DNA of 64,000 nucleotides from Mesorhizobium sp. LMG 17147 (GCF_024297145.1 NZ_JANCTC010000001.1:186001-250000); one strand, 5' to 3'; shown: positions 15,967 through 24,890, counted from the first letter of the stretch. Notes: a model not told the origin generated them from the letters alone. Program-made: numbers and translations.

Positions 15967-16626
15967 CTATCCGCCATTGGCGGCGAGCACGATCGCCGCA
16001 CGCAGTTCCTCGAGGCCCTCGCTCTTTTCCGACGACGTGGCGAGCACGAAGGGAAATGCCGCCGGGCGTTTCTTGATCTTCTGGAGCGTTTCCTCGACCA
16101 GTCGCGGTACCCCCGCCGCCTTGATCTTGTCGGTCTTGGTCAGCACGATCTGATACGACACCGCCGCCTTGTCGAGCAGCGACAGCACCTCGTCGTCCTT
16201 GGCCTTGATGCCATGGCGGGCATCGATCAGCACGTAGACGCGCTTCAGCGTCACCCGGCCCTTCAGATAGTCGAACACGAGCTTCGTCCACTCGTCGACC
16301 TTTTCCTTCGGCGCCGTGGCGTAGCCATAGCCCGGCATGTCGACCAGGGCCATCGGCGGCAGGTCGGCGCCTTCTCCCGAAAATCCGCCCGGCACGAAAT
16401 AGTTGAGTTCTTGCGTGCGGCCCGGTGTGTTGGAGGTGCGCGCCAGCCCCTTCTGGTTGACCAGCGCGTTGATCAGCGACGATTTGCCGACATTGGAGCG
16501 GCCGGCAAAGGCGATCTCGGGCGGACCCTCCGGCGGCAGGAATTTCATCGCCGGCACGCCGCGGATGAATATCCAGGCTCGCGTGAACAATTCGATGCCG
16601 ATCGTGGTCTTGTTCAACGCCTTCAA
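15967..16626 (-). CDS. engB: Ribosome biogenesis GTPase EngB (YihA/YsxC)
   Basis: 219 residues with all GTPase motifs: G1 [10 protein letters not shown]2 region [14 protein letters not shown]3 DMPGYG, G4 TKTDK, G5 ATSSEK. It assists 50S subunit assembly. No ATG fits the family N-terminus. A TTG at 16626 preceded by GGAGG at seven bases gives [13 protein letters not shown] and overlaps the TGA of the upstream acetyltransferase (TTGA), so translation is coupled. The low-efficiency start is noteworthy for an essential gene. Confidence 0.93.
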   Translation of the reverse strand: MKALNKTTIGIELFTRAWIFIRGVPAMKFLPPEGPPEIAFAGRSNVGKSSLINALVNQKGLARTSNTPGRTQELNYFVPGGFSGEGADLPPMALVDMPGYGYATAPKEKVDEWTKLVFDYLKGRVTLKRVYVLIDARHGIKAKDDEVLSLLDKAAVSYQIVLTKTDKIKAAGVPRLVEETLQKIKKRPAAFPFVLATSSEKSEGLEELRAAIVLAANGG

Positions 16627-17261
16627 ACCGCTGCCTCCAGAAGAAAAATGTTGCTGCCACGAATGGCATCGAGATTGCGGCTGATCTTTTCCACCGGCCA
16701 GTGCCACCACGCCAGCGCCAGCAGCCGCCGGATGGTCCTGTCGTCGAAGCGCATCTTCACCACCTTGGCCGGATTGCCGGCGACGATCGCATAGGCCGGC
16801 ACATCGTGCGTCACCACCGACTTTGCCGCGACAATGGCGCCGTCGCCGATCTTCACGCCCGGCAGCATCACCGCTTCCATGCCGATCCAGACGTCGTGGC
16901 CGACGATTGTGTCGCCACGCACCTCCTTCGACCATGTCGCCGGGTCGAAGCCTTCCTCCCAGCCGTGACCGAAGATGTTGAACGGATAGGTCGAAAAGCC
17001 GGACATGGCGTGATTGGCGCCGTTCATGATGAAGCGCGCGCCTTCGGCAATGGCGCAGAACTTGCCGATGATCAGCCTGTCGCCGATGAACGGGTAATGA
17101 TGCAGCACGCATTTTTCGGCGAATTTGTCGGGCCCGTCAGGATCGTCATAGTAGGTGAAATCGCCGATCTCGATGTTCGGCGCCGTCACCAGCGGTTTCA
17201 GAAAGCCGACGCGCGTGTGCAACGGGATCGGATGCTTGATCGATGGATTGGGTCCGGTCAT
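16623..17261 (-). CDS. Vat/CatB-like xenobiotic O-acetyltransferase (left-handed beta-helix)
   Basis: About 212 residues from the ATG at 17261, which has GGAG seven bases upstream. The sequence follows streptogramin A acetyltransferases closely along its length: [57 protein letters not shown], then hexapeptide repeats [35 protein letters not shown], and [12 protein letters not shown]. The active-site His in NGANH is present. It lies between yidC and engB, behind a terminator. Whether it acts on drugs is untested; a housekeeping acetyl acceptor is equally possible. Confidence 0.88.
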   Translation of the reverse strand: MTGPNPSIKHPIPLHTRVGFLKPLVTAPNIEIGDFTYYDDPDGPDKFAEKCVLHHYPFIGDRLIIGKFCAIAEGARFIMNGANHAMSGFSTYPFNIFGHGWEEGFDPATWSKEVRGDTIVGHDVWIGMEAVMLPGVKIGDGAIVAAKSVVTHDVPAYAIVAGNPAKVVKMRFDDRTIRRLLALAWWHWPVEKISRNLDAIRGSNIFLLEAAV

Positions 17262-17352
17262 ATCGAGCTCCGTCGGGCAACTGCCAGCCAGGTCAAAATA
17301 GCGCGATCGGCCCGGCAGTACCAATCGCTTAATCCAGACCGCCAGCCTGTAC

Positions 17353-17380
17353 AAAAAGCCCCGGACGAACCGGGGCTTTC
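17353..17380 (-). terminator. Intrinsic terminator downstream of yidC
   Basis: AAAGCCCCGG and CCGGGGCTTT pair perfectly across a 5-nt loop. On the minus strand the stem is followed by a T-run, so it would end rpmH-rnpA-yidC transcription before the acetyltransferase-engB pair. On the plus strand the T-tract is shorter. Confidence 0.8.
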
Positions 17381-17405
17381 TGGTTTCGCATCATCGGAGC
17401 GCCGG

Positions 17406-19229
17406 CTATTCCGCCGGCGACGGTTTCTTGCGGAACAGCGCGACCAGATTGTCCCACAGTTCGATCTTGGCGCCCTGCCGCTTCATGATCACGCCCTGCT
17501 GCAGGATCGACAGCGTGTTGTTCCAAGCCCAGTAGATAACGAGACCGGCCGGAAAACCCGCCATCATGAAGGTGAAGATCACGGGCATCCAGGTGAAGAT
17601 CGCCGCCTGCGTCGGGTCCGGCGGCGTCGGGTTCATGCGCATCTGCAGGAACATCGTCACGCCCATGATCAGCGGCCAGACGCCGATCATCAGCATGTGC
17701 GGCAAGGTGATCGGGATCAGCCCGAACAGGTTGAAAATCGATGTCGGGTCCGGCGCCGCGAGATCCTGGATCCAGCCGAAGAACGGCGCGTGCCGCATCT
17801 CGATGGTGATGTAGAGCACCTTGTAGAGCGAGAAGAACACCGGAATCTGCAACGCCACCGGCCAGCAGCCGGCGAGCGGATTGATCTTCTCGGTCTTGTA
17901 CAGCTCCATCATCGCCTGCTGCTGCTTCATCTTGTCGTCCGCGTATTTCTCGCGGATCTCGAGCATCTTGGGCTGCACCTTCTTCATGTTCGCCATCGAC
18001 GCATAGGACTTGTTGGCGAGCGGGAAGAACAGCGCCTTGACGATGACGGTGGTGGCGAGGATCGCCAGGCCGAAATTGCCGAAGAATTTGTAGAGCGTGT
18101 CGATCAGCCAGAACATCGGCTTGGTGATGAAATAGAACCAGCCCCAGTCGATCAGCAGGTCGAACTGGCGAATATGACGGTCCTTTTCATAGGCGTTGAT
18201 CGTCGAAACTTCCTTGGCGCCGGCGAATATCTCCGACTCCACGGTCGTCGATTGCCCGGGAGCGATTGTGACCGGATCGGACAGGAAATCGGACTGGTAG
18301 CTATGCGGGTGGGGTCCGCTTTTGAACTCGAAATAAGAGAATTTGGGCTGAAATTCGCGGCCGCTCGGCGGCACCAGGGTGACCGCCCAGTATTTATCGG
18401 TGATGCCGAGCCAGCCGTCGCTCGACTTGCCTGGTTTGTACTCCTTGTCCGATTCGACGCTGGAGTATTTGTATTCCTGCAGGCCCTCGCTTCCGGTAAC
18501 GCCGATCAGGCCCTCGTGCAGCACATAGGTGCTGGCGATAGCCGGCTTGTCGAAGCGGGTGACTCGGCCATAGTTCGACAACGTCGCGGGTGCCGAGCCG
18601 CCGTTCTGGACCGTATCGGATACGGTGAACATATATTGGCTGTCGACCGAGAAGGTGCGCTTGAAAACCAGGCCCTTGTCGTTGGTGAAGGTCAGCGTGA
18701 CCGGCGTCGCTGGTGTCAGCGTCGCATTGCCGTCGGTCTGCCAGACCGTGTCGGGGCCGGGCAGCCTGCCCACATCCGGCGTGCCGGAAAAGCCGATCTC
18801 GGCGAAATAGCCGTTTGGCAGGGACGCCGGGTTGAGCAACGCGATCTCGGGCGAGGTCTTGTCGACCGTCTCCCTGTAATGCTTGAGCCGGAGATCGTCG
18901 AGGCGCGCGCCAGTGAGGTTGATCGAGCCTTCGAGGCTCGGCGTGTCGATCTTGACGCGCTTAGTCGAGGCAATCGCCTGCTCGCGGCCGGCCGGCGTCA
19001 CCGCGTCGCCGCCGGGCGCGCTCGGAATGGCGCCCGGCTGCACCGGCGTTTCGGTCGCGCCGGGAGCGGTGCCTTGGGCAGCCTTCTTCTGCTCCGCCAC
19101 GCGCTGTTCTTCGATGCGGGCGGCTTCGCGCTGCATCTCGCTGCGCGGCATCACGTAGAAATATTGCCAAAGCGCCAGGATCAGCACCGACAGTGCGATG
19201 GTGATGAAGAAGTTGCGGTTGTTTTCCAT
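17406..19229 (-). CDS. yidC: Membrane protein insertase YidC
   Basis: 607 residues from the ATG at 19229, giving the classical N-terminus MENNRNFFITIALSVLILAL; the frame is open nine codons further up. A large periplasmic beta-sandwich domain (about residues 60-350) is followed by the conserved five-span core with KPMFWLIDTLYKFFGNFGLA, NMKKVQPKMLEIREKYADDK, GCWPVALQIPVFFSLYKVL and GLVIYWAWNNTLSILQQ. It inserts and folds inner-membrane proteins with or without SecYEG. It is 13 bp after rnpA in the conserved rpmH-rnpA-yidC order. Confidence 0.97.
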   Translation of the reverse strand: MENNRNFFITIALSVLILALWQYFYVMPRSEMQREAARIEEQRVAEQKKAAQGTAPGATETPVQPGAIPSAPGGDAVTPAGREQAIASTKRVKIDTPSLEGSINLTGARLDDLRLKHYRETVDKTSPEIALLNPASLPNGYFAEIGFSGTPDVGRLPGPDTVWQTDGNATLTPATPVTLTFTNDKGLVFKRTFSVDSQYMFTVSDTVQNGGSAPATLSNYGRVTRFDKPAIASTYVLHEGLIGVTGSEGLQEYKYSSVESDKEYKPGKSSDGWLGITDKYWAVTLVPPSGREFQPKFSYFEFKSGPHPHSYQSDFLSDPVTIAPGQSTTVESEIFAGAKEVSTINAYEKDRHIRQFDLLIDWGWFYFITKPMFWLIDTLYKFFGNFGLAILATTVIVKALFFPLANKSYASMANMKKVQPKMLEIREKYADDKMKQQQAMMELYKTEKINPLAGCWPVALQIPVFFSLYKVLYITIEMRHAPFFGWIQDLAAPDPTSIFNLFGLIPITLPHMLMIGVWPLIMGVTMFLQMRMNPTPPDPTQAAIFTWMPVIFTFMMAGFPAGLVIYWAWNNTLSILQQGVIMKRQGAKIELWDNLVALFRKKPSPAE

Positions 19230-19242
19230 CGAAGCCCTTGGC

Positions 19243-19596
19243 CTATCGTGTTCCACGCAATCTGCGGGAGAGTTCGGCCTTCAACTGGCCGAACGGAGTC
19301 GTAAGCACGTCTTCGCGCCCGACGATGACATAATCATTGCCGGGCACCATGTCATCCGCGGCATGCGTGCGCACGGCCTCTCTCAGCCGCCGCCGGATGC
19401 GGTTGCGAACGACGGCGTTGCCGACCTTCTTGGTGACGGTATAGCCGACGCGCGGCGCCTCGCCGTCGCCGCGGCCCAGGACCTCGACGAGGAAAAGCCG
19501 CCCGCGGCGCTTTTCACCACGACGGACGGCCAGGAATTCCGCGCGCTTCAGAAGCCGCTTGGGATGGGCACCCGTTGGCTTGCCGGTTGCGGGCAA
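19243..19596 (-). CDS. rnpA: Ribonuclease P protein component (RnpA)
   Basis: 117 basic residues with the RNR signature [21 protein letters not shown] near residues 55-75. It is the protein cofactor of RNase P, which matures tRNA 5' ends. The start at 19596 is 23 bp after the rpmH stop. A possible upstream extension exists, as often for rnpA, but [18 protein letters not shown] gives the family-like beginning. Confidence 0.95.
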   Translation of the reverse strand: MPATGKPTGAHPKRLLKRAEFLAVRRGEKRRGRLFLVEVLGRGDGEAPRVGYTVTKKVGNAVVRNRIRRRLREAVRTHAADDMVPGNDYVIVGREDVLTTPFGQLKAELSRRLRGTR

Positions 19597-19619
19597 CGAT
19601 CTTGTCTCTCGCTTGGTGC

Positions 19620-19754
19620 TCAGGCGCTGAGACGCTTGCGGCCGCGGTTGCGGCGGGCTGCGACGACGCCGCGGCCACCCTTGGTGGCCATGCGGGCACG
19701 GAAGCCGTGCCTGCGTTTGCGAACGAGTTTGGACGGCTGGTAAGTACGCTTCAT
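19620..19754 (-). CDS. rpmH: 50S ribosomal protein L34
   Basis: 44 residues, [20 protein letters not shown] at the start and [11 protein letters not shown] at the end, the standard alphaproteobacterial L34. ATG at 19754-19752, TGA at 19622-19620. First gene of the rpmH-rnpA-yidC operon, with a strong promoter 122-150 bp upstream. Confidence 0.98.
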   Translation of the reverse strand: MKRTYQPSKLVRKRRHGFRARMATKGGRGVVAARRNRGRKRLSA

Positions 19755-20076
19755 TTGTTTAAATACCGCGGGGTGCGGCCCTTCTTGATTCTGTCACTTT
19801 GTAACAGGAGCTTTGCCGGGCCGGTTTTGGCGCGATCGAAACCGCGCCGGGACGAATGGCCCGAGCGTGAGCGGGCTTATAGAAAGAAGGGTTTTGGAAG
19901 TCAATCCAGCCTGTCGGGCCGGCGTTGTCGGACTGGCAGGGAAGTCCTTGCGGCCTCTTTCCGGCTTCGACCAAGGATGAATTTGGCAAAAAAGCCGCAA
20001 TCGCCTAATCTTGCTCGATCAAGCGATCGTGAAGACGAGCAGTCCTTAAGACAAGCAGCCGTGATGACAGGCAGCC
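19755..20076. other. 322-bp divergent intergenic region, rpmH / histidine kinase
   Basis: It holds the rpmH promoter (19876-19904) and the rpmH leader. No convincing ORF, repeat or RNA gene is seen in the rest. The kinase promoter is not obvious. Confidence 0.6.
19876..19904 (-). promoter_or_regulatory. Promoter of rpmH-rnpA-yidC
   Basis: On the minus strand TTGACT (19904-19899) and TATAAG (19881-19876) are 17 bp apart, each five of six to consensus. The start would be near 19869, giving a leader of about 115 nt. Confidence 0.75.
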
Positions 20077-21576
20077 GTGACGACGAGCATGAGTGAAGTC
20101 CCAGCAACCGACGAAAGCATCGCCCAGGCGAAGGCCGCCACCCGCAGGGTGCCGCTGGCGCGCGGCCTGTCGACGAAGCTGCTGCTGCTCACCATCGTCT
20201 TCGTGCTCTTGGCCGAAATCCTCATCTTCGTGCCCTGGATCGCCAGCTACAGGCTGAGCTGGCTGAAGGAAAGGCTGAGCACCGCCGCCGCGGTTTCCAT
20301 CGTCCTGGTGCAGGGCGAACCTGCCTCGCTGTCGCGTGCCGCCCAGAACGACGTACTGATGGCGATCGGCGCCAAGGCGATCGCCGTGCGCGACGGCGGC
20401 GTCTCGCGGCTTCTGGTCGTGGCCGAAATGCCGCCGCAGGTCGACGAGCATATCGATATCGCCAATGTCGGCATGATCAAGGGCATGACCGGCGCGCTGG
20501 ACACGCTGTTCTTCGGCGGCAACCGCATGCTGCGCGTTTTCGGGCCGGTCGGCGACAGCGACAAGGAATTCGAGCTGATCATGCCCGACCACCGCCTGCG
20601 CAATGCCATGCTGATTTATTCGCGCAACGTCGCCTTCGTCTCGCTGCTGATCTCGCTGTTCACCGCCATGCTGGTCTATGCCGCGATAGACCTGATCATG
20701 ATCGGCCCGATCAGGACGATGACACGCTCGATGCTGTCCTTTTCCGAGGCTCCCGACGATCCCGGCCGCATCATTCACCCCGCCGCCCGGGCCGACGAGA
20801 TCGGCGTCGCCGAACGCGAACTGTCGCAGATGCAGGAGCGGCTGCAGAAGATGCTGACCGAGCAGAAGCACCTGGCAGATCTCGGCCTGGCCGTGTCGAA
20901 GATCAACCACGACATGCGCAACATTCTCGCCTCGGCGCAGCTGATGTCGGACCGCCTGCGCCAGGTCAAGGACCCGACCGTGCAGGCCTTCGCGCCAAAA
21001 CTGCTGCGCGCGCTCGACCGTGCGGTGTCCTATTCGGAGGGCGTGCTGGCCTATGGCCGCACCCAGGAGCCGCCGCCGTCGCGCCGCAGGCTGCGGCTGC
21101 GTCAGCTGGTCGAAGACGTCCAGGGCCTGCTCGATATCGAATGCGGCATTGAATTCGTCAACGCCGTCGACCCGGTGCTCGAGGTCGATGCCGATTCCGA
21201 CCAGCTGTTCCGCGTGCTCACCAATCTTAGCCGCAACGCCGTGCAGGCGATGGCGGCGGATACCGAGAGCGCCGTGGTGCGCCGCCTGACCATATCGGCC
21301 GAGCGCATCGGCAGCGTCAGCCGCATCGTCGTCACCGACACCGGCCCCGGCCTGCCGCCAAAGGCGCGAGAAAACCTGTTCGCGGCATTTCGCGGCTCGG
21401 CCCGTAGCGGCGGCACCGGCCTTGGCCTGGCGATCGCCCATGAATTGATCCGCGCCCATGGCGGCACGGTGGAGCTGGTCGAATCGATCGGCGGCCGCAC
21501 CACATTCGCGGTCACCATTCCCGACCAGCCGGTCCGGCTCGACCAGGCCCGCAACGGGCTGCGCCGCCCGGCGTAA
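20077..21576 (+). CDS. Sensor histidine kinase without an adjacent response regulator
   Basis: 499 residues. Membrane span 1 is near residues 35-57 (LLLLTIVFVLLAEILIFVPW); a periplasmic sensor of about 120 residues follows; span 2 is near 180-203; then a HAMP-like linker (MIGPIRTMTRSMLSFSEAPD). The phospho-acceptor His is in INHDMRNILASAQLM, the N box in FRVLTNLSRNAVQAM, G1 in VVTDTGPGLP and G2 in GTGLGLAIAHELIRAHGG. The NHDMRN H-box is an unusual subtype. The start is GTG at 20077 or ATG at 20089. No response regulator lies next to it, so it is an orphan here; the signal is unknown. Confidence 0.88.
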   Translation: MTTSMSEVPATDESIAQAKAATRRVPLARGLSTKLLLLTIVFVLLAEILIFVPWIASYRLSWLKERLSTAAAVSIVLVQGEPASLSRAAQNDVLMAIGAKAIAVRDGGVSRLLVVAEMPPQVDEHIDIANVGMIKGMTGALDTLFFGGNRMLRVFGPVGDSDKEFELIMPDHRLRNAMLIYSRNVAFVSLLISLFTAMLVYAAIDLIMIGPIRTMTRSMLSFSEAPDDPGRIIHPAARADEIGVAERELSQMQERLQKMLTEQKHLADLGLAVSKINHDMRNILASAQLMSDRLRQVKDPTVQAFAPKLLRALDRAVSYSEGVLAYGRTQEPPPSRRRLRLRQLVEDVQGLLDIECGIEFVNAVDPVLEVDADSDQLFRVLTNLSRNAVQAMAADTESAVVRRLTISAERIGSVSRIVVTDTGPGLPPKARENLFAAFRGSARSGGTGLGLAIAHELIRAHGGTVELVESIGGRTTFAVTIPDQPVRLDQARNGLRRPA

Positions 21577-21600
21577 CGAACCGTATCGTTACGGATCGTT
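21575..21600 (+). terminator. Hairpin at the 3' end of the kinase gene
   Basis: AACGAACCGTA and TACGGATCGTT pair with one mismatch around TCGT, and a short T-rich tail follows. The hairpin overlaps the stop codon and the first unit of the tandem duplication. Confidence 0.45.
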
Positions 21601-21899
21601 TTAATTCGCGAAGCGTTGGTCCGAGACTACGAGCCATCGGCTCGGCCGCCGTGCAACGGCTCATTTCGTTACGGACCGTTCCGATTGGCAAATGACCGAT
21701 CCAAGACTACGACCTGTCGGCTCGGCCGCTGCGTGACGCGATCTTGCCTTCGCCGGCCGGCGCATGATGGCAAGGCATGACTGCAAAACTTTTGGCCAGG
21801 GTCGGCTTGCTTTTCGCAAATTCAGCCGCTAGGGAACAGCTCACATCGCGGCCGGTCGCCAGGATCGGATCGCGGGCTATGCCAAGCATGGCCTGTTGC
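21577..21899. other. Gene-free region between the kinase gene and tRNA-Arg
   Basis: It contains the imperfect tandem duplication (21586-21738) and then about 160 bp with no supported gene. The reading frame starting at 21777 runs into the tRNA and is not considered coding. Confidence 0.6.
21586..21738. repeat. Imperfect tandem duplication, two units of about 73 bp
   Basis: Unit A is 21586-21657 and unit B 21666-21738. Both begin TCGTTACGG, share AGACTACGA in the middle and TCGGCTCGGCCGC near the end, and differ by substitutions and a short indel. Unit A contains a perfect hairpin CGAGCC-ATC-GGCTCG that is degraded in unit B. Confidence 0.7.
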
Positions 21900-21976
21900 G
21901 CGCCCGTAGCTCAGCTGGATAGAGCACCAGACTACGAATCTGGGGGTCAGGAGTTCGAATCTCTTCGGGCGCGCCA
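21900..21976 (+). tRNA. tRNA-Arg, anticodon ACG
   Basis: A 77-nt cloverleaf. The acceptor stem GCGCCCG pairs with CGGGCGC, the discriminator is G and CCA is encoded. The D arm is GCTCAGCTGGATAGAGC. The anticodon stem-loop is CCAGA-CTACGAA-TCTGG with ACG at the centre, and the T arm carries GTTCGAATC. A34 would be converted to inosine to read CGU, CGC and CGA. Confidence 0.97.
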
Positions 21977-22108
21977 TCAATCGAATGCACGGCCCCGCCT
22001 CAGGCGACCTCGCGGGCGCGGTGAGCTCACAGCCGTCCGACAATCGTCGGAAGGTCGCGAGACGTGAGCGCTGCCCATGCCAAAAAGGGGATCGTCAGCT
22101 AATGCTGC

Positions 22109-22351
22109 TCAGTCGGCCTGCTTGATCTCCGGGCCCGGTTCAGTCGGCGGAGCTGGCGTGCAATCCTGGCCAGTGCATTCCTGCACGGGATCTTGCGCCG
22201 GCGGGAGACAATTTTGGCCTTCACAATGAACGGGCGGCTGCGCTGTTGCGGCATTATTGTTCGACGGCACAGGCCGATCCTCAGCACGAACGGCCGGCAT
22301 TCCAAGGTCGATCATGGCCGTGCACAAGAGCGCAATCCGAAGCAAATTCAT
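22109..22351 (-). CDS. Small exported protein with paired CxGQxC motifs
   Basis: 80 residues. A signal peptide (MNLLRIALLCTAMIDLGMPA, cleaved after a VRA site near residue 23) is followed by a Pro/Gln-rich mature chain of about 57 residues. The chain carries the repeated units CEGQNCLPP and CTGQDCTPAP, that is CxGQxC twice, about 18 residues apart. GGAGG lies six to seven bases before the ATG at 22351, which supports translation. Four Cys in two pairs could form disulfides or bind metal in the periplasm. The family is not recognised. Confidence 0.65.
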   Translation of the reverse strand: MNLLRIALLCTAMIDLGMPAVRAEDRPVPSNNNAATAQPPVHCEGQNCLPPAQDPVQECTGQDCTPAPPTEPGPEIKQAD

Positions 22352-22565
22352 TTTCGCCTCCGCACCTGACAGCGAGACGCAGACTATACCTTCGAACTGC
22401 GGCCAGCATCCTGTCAGCCGCGAACGGCGTTAACGGCGCGTTACACGCAGCGGCAGCTTGAGGGCGGACATACGGACGCTGTTCCGGCGAGGCCCTCTTC
22501 GAAACGGGCGCCAGGTCGGCATAGGTTTGCACTTCGAAAAGCTTATGCTGTGCGTCCCGGCTCCC

Positions 22566-23708
22566 TCACCTAAACCGCACATTTTCCCTGGAAAGCTCTG
22601 CCACCGACCTGCATCCCATCAGCCGCATGCCGCGTTCGATCTCGGTTCGCATCAGGCCGAGCGCCCGTTCGACACCGGCCTGTCCGGCGGCTGCCAACGG
22701 GAACAGATAATACCGCCCGACGCCGACGGCCTTGGCGCCCACCGACAGGGCTTTCAGCACATGTGTGCCGCGCTGGACGCCGCTGTCGATGATCACGTCT
22801 ATCTTGTCGCCCACCGCGTCGACGATCTCGGACAGCTGGTCGAAGGGGCTGCGCGAGCCGTCCAACTGCCTGCCGCCATGATTTGACAGAACGATGCCGG
22901 TGCAGCCGATTTCGACGGCCTTTCTGGCATCGGCGACGCTCATGATCCCCTTCAGGCAGAACTGGCCGTTCCAGAAGCGGACCATGTCTTCGACGTCCTT
23001 CCAATCCAGCGACGGGTCGAGGATCTCCGTGAAATAGCGGCTGATGGAAAGCGCTCCGCCACCGAGATCGATATGGCCGTCCAACTGCGGCAGGCTGAAC
23101 TTTTCGTGGGTCAAATAGTCGATAGCCCATCTCGGCTTGATCGCGAACTGCATCATGCCGCCGACCGTAAGCCGAAAGGGGATAGAAAAGCCGGTCCGCA
23201 GGTCACGCTCGCGGTTTCCGCCGGTGACGCTGTCGACCGTCAGCATCATCACCTCGACGCCGGACGCCTTGGCGCGCTCCATCATGGCGCGGTTCAGGCC
23301 GCGATCCCTGTGGAAATAGAACTGGTAGACCTGCGGCGTCCTGTGCTGGCGCACTTCCTCCAGGCTGACCGTGCCGAGCGACGAGACGCCGAACATCGTG
23401 CCGAACTTCTCCGCCGCCGCGGCGACGGCGCGCTCGCCGCTATGGTGAAACAGCCGCTGGAGAGCCGTCGGCGAACAATAGACCGGCATCGTCAGCTTCT
23501 GGCCCATGACGGTGACCGACATGTCGACCTGTCCAACGCCGGCAAGGACGTTGGGGACGAGATCGCAGTCCTCGAACGCCGCCGTGTTGCGCCGCAGCGT
23601 CGTCTCGTCGTCCGCGCCGCCATCGATATAGTTGAAGATCGGGCCTGGCAGGCGCTGTTTTGCCAGCCGGCGGAAGTCCTGAAAATTATAGCAGCTTTGC
23701 AATCTCAT
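22566..23708 (-). CDS. FMN-dependent 2-hydroxy-acid dehydrogenase (lactate dehydrogenase LldD family)
   Basis: About 380 residues from the ATG at 23708. This is an (alpha/beta)8 FMN oxidase/dehydrogenase: LPGPIFNYIDGGADDETTLR near the start, PVYCSPTALQRLFH, FGVSSLGTVSLEEV, YQFYFHRDRGLNRAMM, and the active-site block GCTGIVLSNHGGRQLDGSRS with the catalytic His and Arg, then DVIIDSGVQRGTHVLKALSVGAKAVGVGR. It oxidises an L-2-hydroxy acid to the 2-oxo acid. It follows the LacI gene on the same strand with a 69-bp gap, so it is probably co-regulated with the divergent sugar importer; lactate is not assured as substrate. Confidence 0.9.
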   Translation of the reverse strand: MRLQSCYNFQDFRRLAKQRLPGPIFNYIDGGADDETTLRRNTAAFEDCDLVPNVLAGVGQVDMSVTVMGQKLTMPVYCSPTALQRLFHHSGERAVAAAAEKFGTMFGVSSLGTVSLEEVRQHRTPQVYQFYFHRDRGLNRAMMERAKASGVEVMMLTVDSVTGGNRERDLRTGFSIPFRLTVGGMMQFAIKPRWAIDYLTHEKFSLPQLDGHIDLGGGALSISRYFTEILDPSLDWKDVEDMVRFWNGQFCLKGIMSVADARKAVEIGCTGIVLSNHGGRQLDGSRSPFDQLSEIVDAVGDKIDVIIDSGVQRGTHVLKALSVGAKAVGVGRYYLFPLAAAGQAGVERALGLMRTEIERGMRLMGCRSVAELSRENVRFR

Positions 23709-23777
23709 GAAATCAATCGGGTATATGGCGGGCCTGATGTCAAGCCTGTGCAACTGTCGATCGCCGGCGCGCTCGCC

Positions 23778-24890
23778 TCACTCCGCCACGGCGCCAACCG
23801 ACTCCCGCTCCACCAGCGGGCATTCGAGCTTGGTTACGGGATAGCGGCTCCGGCCGCGACCGGGAGCAGCGGGGACTTCCAACTGCTCGATCGCCCATTG
23901 TCCCATCGCCATATGCGGCAGGATCGACGTCGTCAGGGGCGGGAACAGATGTCGCGCGATCTCCTCGTCGTCATAGCCGACCACCGAAATATCCTGGGGG
24001 ATGTGCAGGCCGGCCTCCTTCAGCGCCTCGTAGCAGCCGATCGCGGTGCGGTCGTTCTGGCAGAAGATAGCGGTCGGCCGGTCCTTCAGCGCCAAGAGCC
24101 TGACGGTCGCGGCATAGCCGGCGCTCGCTGACCAATCGCCTTCGACGACCAGCGCCGGGTCGAACGGGATGTCGGCCGTCGCCAGCGCCCGGCGGTAACC
24201 TTTCAGCCGGTCCTGAGCCGCCCGCATCCAGGGCTCGCCGGTGATGGTGGCGATACGGCGATGGCCATAGCTGATCAGGTGCCGGGTCGAGCTCTGGCCG
24301 CCGGCGATCTCGCTCGGCACCACGGCGGGGAAGGCATGGTCCGCGGTGTAGCAGTTGAGCAGGATGACCGGAATGTCGAGGCCGTAGAGATAGTCCGGCG
24401 CGACGATCTCGCGGGTGAAGATGGTCATGTAGATCAGCGCCGAAATGCCCCGCTTGGTCAGTGCCGCAATGGCCCGGGGCTCCATCACCTCGTCGCCCAT
24501 GGTCTGCGCCACCAACACTACATTGCCGGCGTTCCACGAGGCTTGCCGCGCCCCTTCAATGGCGACGACCGCCTCCGGGCTGGTCGCCAACTGGTCGACG
24601 GCGAAGCCGATCACGCCATCCAGCCCGTCGAATGCGGCAACCGGGGCTCGCAAGGCAGAAAACACCGGCGGCGAATAGCCCAGTGCTCGCGCCGTCTCGA
24701 TCACCCGCTCTCGGGTTTGCTGCGACAGCCTGATGCCCGGCGTGTTGTTGAGCACGAACGAAACCGTCGCCTGCGAACAGCCGGCGACCCTGGCGATGTC
24801 GGTCATGGTAACGCGGCCCTTGGGGTTTTTCCCGGACGGCTTGCGCCGCCTGGTACCCTCAAGGACGGGATCACGCAGTGGTTCGTTCAT
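23778..24890 (-). CDS. LacI-family transcriptional regulator
   Basis: 370 residues. An N-terminal extension of 28 residues rich in Arg and Lys precedes the LacI HTH MTDIARVAGCSQATVSFVLN and hinge region. A periplasmic-binding-protein-like sensor domain (residues 90-365) contains CQNDRTAIGCYEALKEAGLHIPQDISVVGYDDEE. It may begin at 24890 or at the Met opening the HTH (24806). It is divergent from a ribose-type ABC importer and upstream of the FMN dehydrogenase, so it is the likely local repressor. Confidence 0.9.
   Translation of the reverse strand: MNEPLRDPVLEGTRRRKPSGKNPKGRVTMTDIARVAGCSQATVSFVLNNTPGIRLSQQTRERVIETARALGYSPPVFSALRAPVAAFDGLDGVIGFAVDQLATSPEAVVAIEGARQASWNAGNVVLVAQTMGDEVMEPRAIAALTKRGISALIYMTIFTREIVAPDYLYGLDIPVILLNCYTADHAFPAVVPSEIAGGQSSTRHLISYGHRRIATITGEPWMRAAQDRLKGYRRALATADIPFDPALVVEGDWSASAGYAATVRLLALKDRPTAIFCQNDRTAIGCYEALKEAGLHIPQDISVVGYDDEEIARHLFPPLTTSILPHMAMGQWAIEQLEVPAAPGRGRSRYPVTKLECPLVERESVGAVAE

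Noticed and set aside
16701..19304. An 867-residue plus-strand frame opposite yidC and the acetyltransferase
   Set aside because: Pure antisense shadow of GC-rich codons; Arg/His-rich composition without domains, while the opposite strand encodes YidC.
21777..22067. A 96-residue plus-strand frame reading APVAQLDRAPDYESGGQEF
   Set aside because: This peptide is the well-known false translation of a tRNA gene; the frame crosses tRNA-Arg 21900-21976.
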